The notes: a model not told the origin generated them from the sequence alone. A stretch of DNA of 42,477 bases from an uncultured Corynebacterium sp. (GCF_946223165.1 NZ_CAMIBP010000025.1:1-42477); one strand, 5' to 3'. Shown: positions 1 through 7,283, numbered from the stretch's first letter. Program-made: numbers and translations.

Positions 1-399
1 CTCAACCCCCGCGTAATACTCGACATCGAAGCCGGGCCCATTAACGGTGAGCGCCACGACATCGAAGCGAACTTCTGCGAGTGCGGCGCGCCCTTGGAGC
101 CATTGCCGCGCGGCTTTGCGCATCCGGGCGAGTTTACGCGACGTCACCGCCTCCGCCACCCCAAAGTCCGCCGAGCGCCGGGTTTTTACCTCAACAAACA
201 CAATGGTGCCGTCAGATTCCCGGACTACGAGGTCGAGTTCCCCGGAAGGATAGCTCACGTTGTGCGCAAGCACTTGCGCGCCGCGAGCGGAATATAAGCG
301 GGCAGCGAACTGCTCACCGCGCCGAGCGAGATCCGTGCGCCGCTGCGCCCCACCCCGTGGCTTGTCTGCAACCGCGCCGTCGCGTCGATACCTAGTCAT
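1..399 (-). CDS. yraN: YraN/UPF0102 family nuclease-fold protein, C-terminus cut by window edge
   Basis: An open frame runs without a stop from an ATG at 399 to the window edge, giving at least 133 residues. The translation has the family core GELDLVVRE followed by VFVEVKTRR. This is the D...ExK arrangement of the restriction-endonuclease-like fold of UPF0102. The N-terminal 25 residues are basic and probably disordered. The start is supported by AAGGA about 7 nt upstream. In actinobacteria this gene usually lies beside rnhB and lepB, as here, ahead of a Mg-chelatase-like comM gene that would lie outside the window. Nuclease activity is inferred from the fold; the physiological role of the family is not settled. 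Confidence 0.9.
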   Translation of the reverse strand, partial: MTRYRRDGAVADKPRGGAQRRTDLARRGEQFAARLYSARGAQVLAHNVSYPSGELDLVVRESDGTIVFVEVKTRRSADFGVAEAVTSRKLARMRKAARQWLQGRAALAEVRFDVVALTVNGPGFDVEYYAGVE

Positions 400-508
400 G
401 ACGAAAGTCCTTGTCCTCCCCCGATTAAGCGTGTAAGTCTGTAGCACGCTTCACCCCACCGCACCCGCCGTCTGGACACAAGGCCTAGCACTGCGTACAC
501 CCTGAAAC

Positions 509-566
509 TGTGGACAACGGCGCGCGCCGATCCCGCGCGCGTACGCCCAACCCGCAGTTATTCACA
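509..566. promoter_or_regulatory. Two opposed DnaA-box-like 9-mers
   Basis: Within the 340-bp gap between yraN and the DUF2469 gene, TTGTCCACA lies on the minus strand (509-517) and TTATTCACA on the plus strand (558-566). The first matches the high-GC Gram-positive DnaA box; the second has one mismatch to TTATCCACA. No dnaA, dnaN or AT-rich unwinding element is present, so this is not a recognisable origin. Function is inferred only from the motif, and chance occurrence is possible. Confidence 0.35.
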
Positions 567-583
567 GCCCACCTGAGAGATGC

Positions 584-611
584 TTGACACGGGTAAGCCC
601 CGATAAGTAAT
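584..611 (+). promoter_or_regulatory. Candidate sigma-70 promoter facing a hairpin
   Basis: A perfect -35 hexamer TTGACA (584-589) is followed 16 nt later by AGTAAT (606-611), a weak -10. It points into the 3' end of the minus-strand DUF2469 gene and meets the hairpin at 674-696 after about 60 nt. Any transcript would be a short intergenic RNA or antisense RNA. The -10 fits poorly, so confidence is low. Confidence 0.25.
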
Positions 612-673
612 CCTCGCTCCCCTCCCCCGAGTCACTGGGCAATGCGACACCACCCAATAGTTCAAACAACAAA

Positions 674-696
674 GCCGCAGTCGTTTCGACTGCGGC
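674..696 (-). terminator. Hairpin terminator after the DUF2469 gene
   Basis: A perfect 10-bp inverted repeat GCCGCAGTCG / CGACTGCGGC with a 3-nt loop lies 44 nt beyond the DUF2469 stop. On the minus strand it is followed by TTTGTTGTTTG, a fair U-rich tail. On the plus strand there is no T run. Confidence 0.75.
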
Positions 697-739
697 GTGA
701 TGGTGTGCGGGGCTCGGCCTGCGGCCCGGTTCACGTGCC

Positions 740-1045
740 TTATTCGGGCAACAGGAAGTCCGGCTTATCCAGCTCCTCGATGTTGACGTCCTTGTAGGTA
801 ATGACGCGGACGTAGCGGACGAAGCGCGCGGACCGGTACATGTCCCACACCCAGGCATCCGACATGCGAACCTCGTAATACACATCGGGCCCGGAGGTGT
901 GCGGGATGAGCTCAACCGCGTTGGCCAAGTAGAAACGACGCTCGGTCTCCACAACATAGGAGAATTGGCTGACCACATCGCGGTACTCGCGGTACAGCGA
1001 CAGCTCGACCTCTGCCTCGTAGTTGTCTAGTTCCTCGGCACTCAC
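740..1045 (-). CDS. DUF2469 family protein
   Basis: This 101-residue acidic protein starts MSAEELDNYEAEVELSLYRE and is rich in Tyr, Val and Glu. It matches the small DUF2469 family, which is found in actinobacteria next to rnhB; the function of the family is unknown. The start is a GTG at 1045 with a strong AAGGAGG about 5 nt upstream. It lies 78 nt downstream of rnhB on the same strand, so it is probably the last gene of the lepB-rnhB transcription unit, ended by the hairpin at 674-696. No signal peptide or membrane segment is seen, so it is probably cytoplasmic. Confidence 0.85.
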   Translation of the reverse strand: MSAEELDNYEAEVELSLYREYRDVVSQFSYVVETERRFYLANAVELIPHTSGPDVYYEVRMSDAWVWDMYRSARFVRYVRVITYKDVNIEELDKPDFLLPE

Positions 1046-1123
1046 GGCCCCTCCTTGAAAAGCGTTCTCGACACCCCAACCTTAGACTGCCGTGGCCGGA
1101 TTTTAGTTCAGGCACGCGACTTT

Positions 1124-1774
1124 CTAGTCGAGGCGCGCGAGAAATGCCGCGTGAGCACGCGCAACGTTGGAATAGCTCATGCGATGCTCTGCGGTAGCTC
1201 CCAGCTGAGCGATGGCCGCTTCATGCGTCTTGGTCCCATACCCCTTGTGCGCGGCCAAGCCGAAGCCCGGATACTGCCGGTCAAGGTCCTCCATGATGCG
1301 ATCGCGGGAAACTTTGGCCAGTACGCTAGCCGCCGCGATACAGCGTGCCGCCGCATCACCGCCCACGATGGGAAGCTGCGGAGAGGACAATCCGGGGACG
1401 CGGAGGGCATCGGTCAGCACGTAGCTCGGGCGCACGTCGAGCCCGGCGACGGCTCGGCGCATCCCGGACACGTTGGCGTGTTGGATCCCATGCTCATCGA
1501 TGTCCTGGGCGCTGATGTGCACGATGGACCAGGCCACCGCGACGTCTTGAATGACGGGGAAAAGGCGTTCCCGGGTAGCCGGGGTGAGCTTCTTGGAATC
1601 GGTGAGCTTATCTAGCTGTGGGATGATGCGGTCCGGCAGGATGCACGCGGCGATGGTGATGGGGCCGCAGCATGCGCCGCGCCCCGCTTCGTCCACGCCG
1701 GCGACGGGGCCCAGCCCGGCTTTCGACAACGCGACCTCATAGGTGCGCTGTTGTTTAAGTTGCCGCACGGACAT
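1124..1774 (-). CDS. rnhB: Ribonuclease HII
   Basis: This 216-residue enzyme cleaves the RNA strand of RNA-DNA hybrids and nicks at single ribonucleotides in DNA, starting ribonucleotide excision repair. The N-terminal motif GVDEAGRGACCGP carries the catalytic pair D28-E29. D122 (VLTDALRV) and D158 (VLAKVSRDR) complete the usual DEDD set, and the downstream HKGYGTKTH block is typical. Length is normal for the family. The ATG at 1774 lies 2 nt after the stop of the upstream lepB copy, so the two genes are translationally close and surely co-transcribed. No clear Shine-Dalgarno sequence precedes it, which fits coupling to lepB translation. Confidence 0.97.
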   Translation of the reverse strand: MSVRQLKQQRTYEVALSKAGLGPVAGVDEAGRGACCGPITIAACILPDRIIPQLDKLTDSKKLTPATRERLFPVIQDVAVAWSIVHISAQDIDEHGIQHANVSGMRRAVAGLDVRPSYVLTDALRVPGLSSPQLPIVGGDAAARCIAAASVLAKVSRDRIMEDLDRQYPGFGLAAHKGYGTKTHEAAIAQLGATAEHRMSYSNVARAHAAFLARLD

Positions 1775-1776
1775 AC

Positions 1777-2556
1777 CTACGCCGCCGGGTCTTCGTTGAG
1801 ATCGACGTTGTCCACGCCGCCAATGCGGTTGAACGGCAAAATGATAAAACGCACCTTGCCGCGGACATTGTCCACAGGCACGGTCCCCTGCAACACGTCG
1901 CCCATGTGATAGCGGGAATCCGCAGAATTAGTCCGGTTATCCCCCATCACCCACAGCGAGTGCTCGGGGACGGTCACCGGACCAAAATAGTCGCCACCGC
2001 AGGCTTCCGACCCAGTTTCCGGAGAGACAGGGTTGGCAACGGGCGATAGCGTGAAGTCCGATTCAATCACGGCACCATCGACCATGATCCCGGGGTCCCC
2101 TGCCTGGCAGGACACGGTTTGCCCTTCCGTTGCGATGACGCGCTTCGTGAGGATGTTTTCACTATTGGGCAGCATGCCCACCGCGGCCATCAGATTTTGG
2201 AAACCACGGAGAACAACATTCGAGGAACGTTCCGAATGGAAATCGGTATTCCACGAATCCGGCCCCTCGAAGACAATGACATCGCCGGGCTGGGGATCGT
2301 TGAAGTAGTAGCTCACTTTCTCCACGACGATGCGGTCGTTGTTGCATCCCGTACATCCGTGCAGCGTCGGTTCCATCGAGCCCGACGGGACGACGTACAC
2401 CCGGCCCACGCTTGCCGACACGACGATAAGGACCAGGAAGGCAATGAGCAACGCGGGCCCGAAGCTGCGCGCCTCCGCGACGATGCCCGGGCGCACTTCC
2501 TGGAGACTGGGCCGCCGGGCAGGACGGCCGCCCGGGGTCCTATCCCTGGATGTCAA
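1777..2556 (-). CDS. lepB: Signal peptidase I, second copy
   Basis: This 259-residue enzyme cleaves signal peptides from exported proteins on the outer face of the membrane. One N-terminal segment (about 33-50, GPALLIAFLVLIVVSASV) anchors it. The catalytic serine is S60 in PSGSMEPTL and the general-base lysine is K138 in LTKRVIATEG; the GDNRTNSADSR block (box E) follows. It has a HGCTGC cysteine motif shared with its neighbour. It begins with TTG at 2556, overlapping the upstream lepB by 17 nt in another frame. The spacing of the upstream GAAGG is short, so a later GTG (codon 21) is possible. It is clearly a tandem paralogue of 2540-3319. Confidence 0.92.
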   Translation of the reverse strand: MTSRDRTPGGRPARRPSLQEVRPGIVAEARSFGPALLIAFLVLIVVSASVGRVYVVPSGSMEPTLHGCTGCNNDRIVVEKVSYYFNDPQPGDVIVFEGPDSWNTDFHSERSSNVVLRGFQNLMAAVGMLPNSENILTKRVIATEGQTVSCQAGDPGIMVDGAVIESDFTLSPVANPVSPETGSEACGGDYFGPVTVPEHSLWVMGDNRTNSADSRYHMGDVLQGTVPVDNVRGKVRFIILPFNRIGGVDNVDLNEDPAA

Positions 2557-3319
2557 GGGCCTTCACGCCGCCAATGCGATCAAACGGGAAGAAAATAAAC
2601 TCGACCTTGCCGCGAATGTTTTCTTCCGGAATGGTTCCCTGGTACTCGTCCTCCATGTGGTAGCGGGAATCCAACGAGTTAGTGCGGTTGTCGCCCATCA
2701 TGAAGTAGTTACCCTCAGGAACCGTCACGGGGCCGAAGTATGGGCCGCCGCACGCCTCCGAACCAATGGTGGGATCAACCGGGTACGTAGGCGGGTTCTG
2801 AATATAGGACTGGTCAATGGGCTGGCCGTCCACCATAATGGCCGAGTCGCCTTCCTGGCAGGAGACCGTCTGCCCACCGGTGGCGATGACGCGTTTAACA
2901 AGAGCGTTCTCGTCCGGCGGAGCGAGCGACACATAGCTCAGAGCGTCCTGGATGGCATGCACGGTGGGGTTGGAGGAACGCGGCGACGTGTACGTGGAGT
3001 TCCACGAATCCGTCCCCTTGAACACGACGACGTCACCGGGCTCCGGGTGCTTGTCGCCGTAGTAGCTGACTTTTTCCACGAAAATGCGATCGCCTGTGCA
3101 CCCGGTACAGCCGTGAAGCGTGGGCTCCATCGACGCCGACGGGATCACGTACTGACGTCCGACAAAGTTCTGAAACAATCCGACAACAGCAAGGACCGCC
3201 ACGATAATGAGCAGGGTCTCCACCAGCCACGGCAATGACCGCGACTGGGCGGGTTCTTCCTTCTTGCCTTGCGCCACCACGTGCGCAGGCTCGGATGCAG
3301 GTTCAGCGTTGTTAGTCAC
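2540..3319 (-). CDS. lepB: Signal peptidase I, first copy
   Basis: This 259-residue membrane peptidase has one N-terminal membrane segment (about 31-50, WLVETLLIIVAVLAVVGLFQ). The catalytic serine is S63 in PSASMEPTL, the lysine is K142 in VKRVIATGG, and GDNRTNSLDSR is the downstream box. An acidic, Lys-rich cytoplasmic tail of about 28 residues precedes the anchor. Start is GTG at 3319. There is no Shine-Dalgarno sequence, but TAGGCT lies 6 nt upstream, suggesting a leaderless message. It heads the minus-strand unit lepB-lepB-rnhB-DUF2469. The two copies share the same architecture throughout and both keep all catalytic motifs, so both should be active. Confidence 0.94.
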   Translation of the reverse strand: MTNNAEPASEPAHVVAQGKKEEPAQSRSLPWLVETLLIIVAVLAVVGLFQNFVGRQYVIPSASMEPTLHGCTGCTGDRIFVEKVSYYGDKHPEPGDVVVFKGTDSWNSTYTSPRSSNPTVHAIQDALSYVSLAPPDENALVKRVIATGGQTVSCQEGDSAIMVDGQPIDQSYIQNPPTYPVDPTIGSEACGGPYFGPVTVPEGNYFMMGDNRTNSLDSRYHMEDEYQGTIPEENIRGKVEFIFFPFDRIGGVKALDIQG

Positions 3320-3325
3320 GCGACA

Positions 3326-3331
3326 AGCCTA
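3326..3331 (-). promoter_or_regulatory. Candidate -10 element for a leaderless lepB transcript
   Basis: TAGGCT on the minus strand ends 6 nt before the GTG start of lepB (3319). There is no ribosome-binding site in between. This spacing would put transcription start at, or one base from, the start codon. The same hexamer stands in the same place before rimM. Confidence 0.5.
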
Positions 3332-3451
3332 CAACACCGCCATAACTCTCCCCGGCAGCGGAACCTGTGAACATGTGGGCGTCGTGGGTGGAGGGTAAAG
3401 CTCCACATGCAGGTGCCAATATCCACGAGTTAGTAGACCCCAAAACGCGAG

Positions 3452-3482
3452 AAACCCACGGCCCGCTGATGGCCGTGGGTTT
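3452..3482 (-). terminator. Hairpin terminator after the surface-protein gene
   Basis: A perfect 12-bp inverted repeat AAACCCACGGCC / GGCCGTGGGTTT with a 7-nt loop lies 36 nt beyond the stop at 3518. The stem itself ends in TTT on both strands, so it could also stop plus-strand transcription. Confidence 0.8.
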
Positions 3483-3517
3483 ACTGAGCTCGCCGTATCC
3501 GCTGAGAGGGAGTTTTT

Positions 3518-4573
3518 TTAGTTCGCGAACTTTCGACGTGCGACGAAGGCGACGGAGCCGAGGATGCTCATGACGAGCAGTGCGAACACAGTGCGGGCGA
3601 CGGTGTTGGAACCGGTCTCGGCTGCCATGCCGCGCTTGCCATTGTCACCCTCGGTATAGTTGCCGACACCGCTCTTGATCTGTTTCTTGACGTTGTCCTT
3701 GTTGTTCTCGAGCATCTTCTCGGACTCCTGCTTCTCCTCCTGAGACGGAGTGACAGAGACGCGGGACTGCTCGCGAACGTAGGTCTGACCGTCGCGGTTG
3801 AGGTACCACATGACGCCACCGATGAGCAGGGCGCCCGGCAACCCGATGCTGATGAGGGCGTCGGTGTTCAGCCCGTTGAGCTCAGACTTCACTTCGCGGG
3901 TGATGGTCTCCAGGATGAAGGAACCACCGTTGCTGTTGCTGTTGCCGGTTCCGATGCTGGAGCCGCCGAAGTTCGGCAGATCGGAAGTGATGGAGCTGGA
4001 GCCGCCGGTGGTGGTCGTGCCACCAGTCGTGGTGGTGCCGCCGGTGGTGGTCGTGTACTCAACGTAGATGACGCGCTGATCTTCCGGAACAGCGTTGACG
4101 AACTCGTCGGATGCCTTGATCTCAGCCTCGGTGAGCTGTGCGCCCACACGATCCAGAGAGGTCACCCAGTGGATGCCGTCCTGGTGCGGGTAGTAGACAA
4201 CACCGTTCCAGGTGACCTTGGAGGCGTTCTTCTTCACAGTCTTGGTGGAGGTGCCGGAGTTGGACCCAGAGGTGGAGTTGGAGCCGCCAGTAGTAGTGGC
4301 GCTACCAGCATTAGAGGAGGAACCCTGGAAGGCGTTGGCGAGCTGCTCGCCGGTGGCGCCCTGGGAGGAGCCGATGGCAGCGAGCTGGGCGGCGGCCTCG
4401 GCGGCGCCGCCGGCGGACTTCACCTCACGGGTGCTGGAGCCGGTGGTGCCGGTCGAGCTCTGGCCAGAGGCGCAGGGGCACGGAGCATCCTCAGCGGAAG
4501 CGGACGGGGCGACGGCTAGGGTCATTACACCGGCCAGGGTCAGTGCGATCAGGGACTTGCCAGCGAACTTCAT
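3518..4573 (-). CDS. Secreted Thr/Gly-rich surface protein with sorting-signal-like C-terminus
   Basis: I do not recognise a named family. The 351-residue product has a signal peptide with a likely cut after A27 (APSASA/ED), a CPC motif (32-34), a long Ser/Gly/Thr-rich stretch (35-115), a small folded-looking segment (117-172), three TTTTGG repeats (174-191) and a hydrophobic segment (238-257). A charged Lys/Glu region (270-300) follows. At the end come AAETG (317-321), a hydrophobic helix (325-345) and RRKFAN. The end resembles a sortase sorting signal, with AAETG in place of LPxTG or LAxTG. Against this, the internal hydrophobic segment could make it a two-span membrane protein. GAGGAG precedes the ATG. 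The nearest upstream gene on the same strand encodes a sortase, which makes it a candidate substrate. Confidence 0.85.
   Translation of the reverse strand: MKFAGKSLIALTLAGVMTLAVAPSASAEDAPCPCASGQSSTGTTGSSTREVKSAGGAAEAAAQLAAIGSSQGATGEQLANAFQGSSSNAGSATTTGGSNSTSGSNSGTSTKTVKKNASKVTWNGVVYYPHQDGIHWVTSLDRVGAQLTEAEIKASDEFVNAVPEDQRVIYVEYTTTTGGTTTTGGTTTTGGSSSITSDLPNFGGSSIGTGNSNSNGGSFILETITREVKSELNGLNTDALISIGLPGALLIGGVMWYLNRDGQTYVREQSRVSVTPSQEEKQESEKMLENNKDNVKKQIKSGVGNYTEGDNGKRGMAAETGSNTVARTVFALLVMSILGSVAFVARRKFAN
4001..4054 (-). repeat. In-frame Thr-Gly repeat (3 x TTTTGG)
   Basis: Three 18-nt units encoding TTTTGG (residues 174-191 of the surface protein) lie in tandem, with mostly synonymous differences between units. 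Unit number could vary by slippage without breaking the frame. The stretch is probably a flexible, possibly glycosylated, linker. Confidence 0.75.
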
Positions 4574-4642
4574 GGGTGGTTCTCCTCAATAGGAATTGCT
4601 TAGGGGGCGGTTTCAGCGGTTTACGGTTGCTCAACTGCACCA

Positions 4643-4682
4643 CGAATGCACAACATTCGCTGCAGTAACACGAAGCATCATA
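4643..4682 (-). promoter_or_regulatory. Candidate -10 and inverted repeat upstream of the surface-protein gene
   Basis: On the minus strand TATGAT (4682-4677) is a good -10 hexamer about 104 nt before the ATG, though no clear -35 is seen. Just downstream, in the predicted leader, CGAATG-N5-CATTCG (4643-4659) forms a perfect 6-bp inverted repeat that could be an operator or a small hairpin. The rest of the 570-bp gap 4574-5143 has no convincing gene. Confidence 0.35.
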
Positions 4683-4941
4683 AGTCACACAATTCACGCC
4701 GCCGTTGCATTGAAACCGGCGTGTTTAAGAAAATACGAGCCGACACGGAGTGTTTTCACAGAGATAGCCCCCGTCAACGCACCCTCGCAGCACACCTCCC
4801 CAACCCCCTGCATAGGCCGAATTTGTCGCTACGCCGGGCTGCGAGACCGCCCCCAGAAACCCGGACAATGCGCCAATGAACTGCACATATACAACAATGA
4901 CCCCAACACTTTCCCAAGAAAGCACGTGGGCCTGCGCTGTC

Positions 4942-4975
4942 ACTCGTCGTCGCCGCCGCCCCCGACACGACGAGT
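4942..4975. repeat. Inverted repeat in the surface protein-sortase gap
   Basis: A 9-bp perfect inverted repeat ACTCGTCGT / ACGACGAGT is separated by 16 C-rich bases, about 170 nt downstream of the sortase stop. It may be the hairpin that ends the sortase transcript, but there is no T tract on the minus strand. Confidence 0.3.
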
Positions 4976-5143
4976 TCAAAGGACTGTAAGAATTTTCTTG
5001 AGTTTTTCTCCGACAGGGCGTGTCGCGCATGTCGCTCGTGTGGCGTGGTCGCAGGAATCCCGCCACGCCGCATCGATCGCATGCGCCGAGCACTTCATGC
5101 CGAGTACCCGTCCGGTAGGAGTTCACACCAGGTGTGACAACGT

Positions 5144-6460
5144 CTAGGCGGCCGGCGCGACGGGTTCGCTGGAGGCGCTGCCCTCAGCAGCACCGGCATC
5201 ACTCGCGGCTGGGGCCGCGGATGCGTCCGAAGCCTGCGCTGCCGAAGTAGGCTCCCCCGGAACCTCCGTGGCCGGAACCTCTTCGGCAGCCTCGCCGGTC
5301 TTAGTCACACCCTCGAGCTGCCATCCCACCACGGCGTTGCGCACCGCCTCCGCGAGGAGGTTGGCCGGCTGAATGCAGCTAATAGTGAGCAGACGTCCCG
5401 GCATGGGACCCTCGCCCCACACGCTCGTGTCATCGCTCAGGCCCTCTTTCGAAGGGTCGTGAAGATCGGTGGCGGTATAGACGAGCCAGTTGTCGCCCGA
5501 TGCCGCGGTGCGCACGAACATCGTGTCGCCCACCTTCACCTTGTGCTCATCCTTGCGGCCGTCATAGAGCTTGTTAAAGACCGCAGGCACGCCGGCGCCG
5601 GTGTGCCCCGCCACCACAGTAATATCGCCCGCGGTGGTGCCCGGCAAGGAATACGGCTTATCGTCGGCCGTGTAGGTGCAGGCCTTATCCATCGATGCCG
5701 GGTCAAGGGCGTTGTCCTTGACCTTGCACGAGCCTTCTTCAAACTCCACGCGCAGGTTGAGGCTCGGAATATAGAGCTCCACGGCTGCGGAAGGCTCAAT
5801 CATCGGCGATTTATCCAGGGTCGAAATGTTCGACGCCATGGGAACAGGCACCGCCGGGGACGGCGCCGCCGCGGTCCCATCGACCGTGCTGGAGCCGCGC
5901 GGAATCAACGCAACGACCACGACAACAACGAGGAGCACTGCTGCCGCGATGGCGCCGAAGCACACCCGTGGCTGCGCCCACAGCGCCGCAAGGTCGATGC
6001 CACGGGCGTCGAACCGGCCAGCACGGCGCGGTGACGGTTGTGCCGCGGGGACTGTCGATGCCGTCCGTACCGTCGGTGCCGTATGCGTTGAGGCGGCATC
6101 GGCAGCAGGGGCGGCGGGAGCACGACCCCCGGCAAAGGGGGTGGTGCGCGCCGAATAGCCCGCGTCCTGCCGCGCACCGCGGGACGTGCGAGTCGCGCTG
6201 ACGCTTGACGATGCCGCCGGGCGGCGGGCCGCAACGCCAGACTGACCGGCGCTGGAAGCGCGTTTCAGGCCGGCACTGCGAGCACGTTCGGGGCGGACGG
6301 CACGGCTCGGGGACGGTGCTTGCGGGGAGCGCAGAGGAATACGCACCGGGGCGCCCGTCGCCGGATCGCCCGCGCGCGTATGCGCTGCGGGCGCGACACG
6401 GCGCTGCTCGTCGCGCAAACGCTGCGGCTGGTCGTGCCGCGAATCAGAACCCGAGGACAT
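5144..6460 (-). CDS. Membrane-anchored sortase (class E/F-like)
   Basis: Sortases are extracytoplasmic transpeptidases that cleave a sorting motif at Thr-Gly and attach the protein to cell wall or pilus. This 438-residue protein has a long basic Arg/Ala/Pro-rich cytoplasmic region (1-160), one membrane segment (about 167-185), then the sortase domain. Catalytic residues visible are H286 (VVAGHTG), C362 (LLTISC) and probably R374 (AEAVRNAV). A flexible Ala/Pro/Glu/Ser-rich tail of about 50 residues follows, unusual for sortases. The start chosen is the ATG at 6460 with GGGAG 6 nt upstream; an in-frame extension to 6547 lacks a ribosome site. The gene lies between rplS and the surface-protein gene, all on the minus strand. 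Confidence 0.88.
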   Translation of the reverse strand: MSSGSDSRHDQPQRLRDEQRRVAPAAHTRAGDPATGAPVRIPLRSPQAPSPSRAVRPERARSAGLKRASSAGQSGVAARRPAASSSVSATRTSRGARQDAGYSARTTPFAGGRAPAAPAADAASTHTAPTVRTASTVPAAQPSPRRAGRFDARGIDLAALWAQPRVCFGAIAAAVLLVVVVVVALIPRGSSTVDGTAAAPSPAVPVPMASNISTLDKSPMIEPSAAVELYIPSLNLRVEFEEGSCKVKDNALDPASMDKACTYTADDKPYSLPGTTAGDITVVAGHTGAGVPAVFNKLYDGRKDEHKVKVGDTMFVRTAASGDNWLVYTATDLHDPSKEGLSDDTSVWGEGPMPGRLLTISCIQPANLLAEAVRNAVVGWQLEGVTKTGEAAEEVPATEVPGEPTSAAQASDASAAPAASDAGAAEGSASSEPVAPAA

Positions 6461-6596
6461 ATGCTCTCCCGGTTGTGCCACGCGTGTGGCAGATGGATAC
6501 TGGGAGTCTTTAGAATATCCGTCTCCTGGCCGGTCACAGCGCTGCAACGCGCGCCAACGGCGGAACTTCGTGGGAACTGTTCAGAAAACGGCGATA

Positions 6597-6615
6597 CCCG
6601 CCAACCCTCGGCGGG
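6597..6615 (-). terminator. Weak hairpin after rplS
   Basis: CCCGCC / GGCGGG with a 7-nt loop lies 60 nt beyond the rplS stop. On the minus strand it is followed by TATCGCCGTTTTC, a partial U tract. It would separate rplS from the sortase gene. Confidence 0.4.
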
Positions 6616-6674
6616 CTGACGGGTGAACGACGAGCGGTAACGGGAACAAGTCCAGCGCCACCGCGGAGCCGAAA

Positions 6675-7019
6675 CTAGCGGCGCTCCTTGATGCGGGCCT
6701 TCTTGCCGCGCAGGTCGCGCAGGTAGTACAGCTTGGCGCGACGGACGCGACCGCGGCGCACAACCTGAATGGACTCAAGGTTCGGGGAGTGCACCGGGAA
6801 GGTACGCTCCACACCGATACCGAAGGAGACCTTACGGACGGTGAAGGTCTCACGGATGCCGGAGCCCTGGCGGCGGATGCAGACACCCTTGAAGAGCTGA
6901 ACACGCTGGTTCGAACCCTCGATGACCTTGACGTTAACGTCGAGGGTATCGCCCGGGCGGAAGTTCGGGACATCGTCGCGCAGCTGAGCGGCGTCGACCT
7001 TGTCAATGAGGTTAGACAT
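6675..7019 (-). CDS. rplS: 50S ribosomal protein L19
   Basis: This 114-residue protein is part of the large subunit at the 30S-50S interface. The sequence FRPGDTLDVNVKVIEGSNQR, the RRQGSGIRETFTVRKVS block and the C-terminal RRAKLYYLRDLRGKKARIKE are diagnostic. The start is the ATG at 7019 (MSNLIDKVD) with AAGGA 6 nt upstream, not the in-frame ATG 15 nt earlier. In many bacteria rplS follows trmD in one operon. Here the thi operon, tex and other genes stand between them, and rplS has its own promoter region, divergent from the thi riboswitch. Confidence 0.97.
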   Translation of the reverse strand: MSNLIDKVDAAQLRDDVPNFRPGDTLDVNVKVIEGSNQRVQLFKGVCIRRQGSGIRETFTVRKVSFGIGVERTFPVHSPNLESIQVVRRGRVRRAKLYYLRDLRGKKARIKERR

Positions 7020-7090
7020 TGTTTTCCTTTTCAATTTAAGACAGAGGACCCTGGCGCCTTAAAAGCTGACCGGTTCGTGCCTGTTACATA

Positions 7091-7107
7091 GAACAAAACG
7101 ATTGTTC
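7091..7107. repeat. Inverted repeat in the rplS-thiC divergent region
   Basis: GAACAA-N5-TTGTTC is a perfect 6-bp inverted repeat about 72 nt upstream of the rplS start and 80 nt upstream of the riboswitch. It is the size of a dimeric repressor site, but I cannot name a regulator. Confidence 0.3.
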
Positions 7108-7167
7108 CATACCGCCAGGGTGTTCACCAAATTTGTCAAAACCACACCGGCGCCGCTCCAAGCCGCC

Positions 7168-7173
7168 TATGGT
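7168..7173 (+). promoter_or_regulatory. Candidate -10 for the thi operon
   Basis: TATGGT lies 15 nt upstream of the first conserved bases of the TPP riboswitch. Transcription from it would begin just before the aptamer, as expected. No good -35 is seen at 16-18 nt. Confidence 0.35.
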
Positions 7174-7187
7174 TACTGGTGCACGTA

Positions 7188-7283
7188 CCCCACGGGTGCC
7201 CACGGGAAGTGGGCTGAGAAAGGCGCTTATACCGCGCCTGCACCGTTTGAACCTGTCTGGTTAGGACCAGCGAAGGAAGAGAG
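7188..7283 (+). promoter_or_regulatory. TPP riboswitch (THI element)
   Basis: The thi-box signatures occur in order: CGGGTGCCC, GGGCTGAGAAAG, a variable GC-rich arm, TTTGAACCTG, then TCTGG-N5-CCAGCGAAGGAA. The aptamer binds thiamine pyrophosphate and represses thiamine synthesis genes. No terminator stem lies between it and thiC. The aptamer's 3' end runs into the thiC ribosome site (GAGAGGAAGG, start codon at 7293), so control is most likely at translation initiation. Confidence 0.95.

Noticed and set aside
509..566. Replication origin
   Set aside because: Only two DnaA-like boxes, no dnaA/dnaN neighbours and no AT-rich unwinding region.
4596..5147. Open frames on both strands in the surface protein-sortase gap
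   Set aside because: None has a ribosome site, a recognisable motif or composition like the neighbouring genes; left as intergenic.
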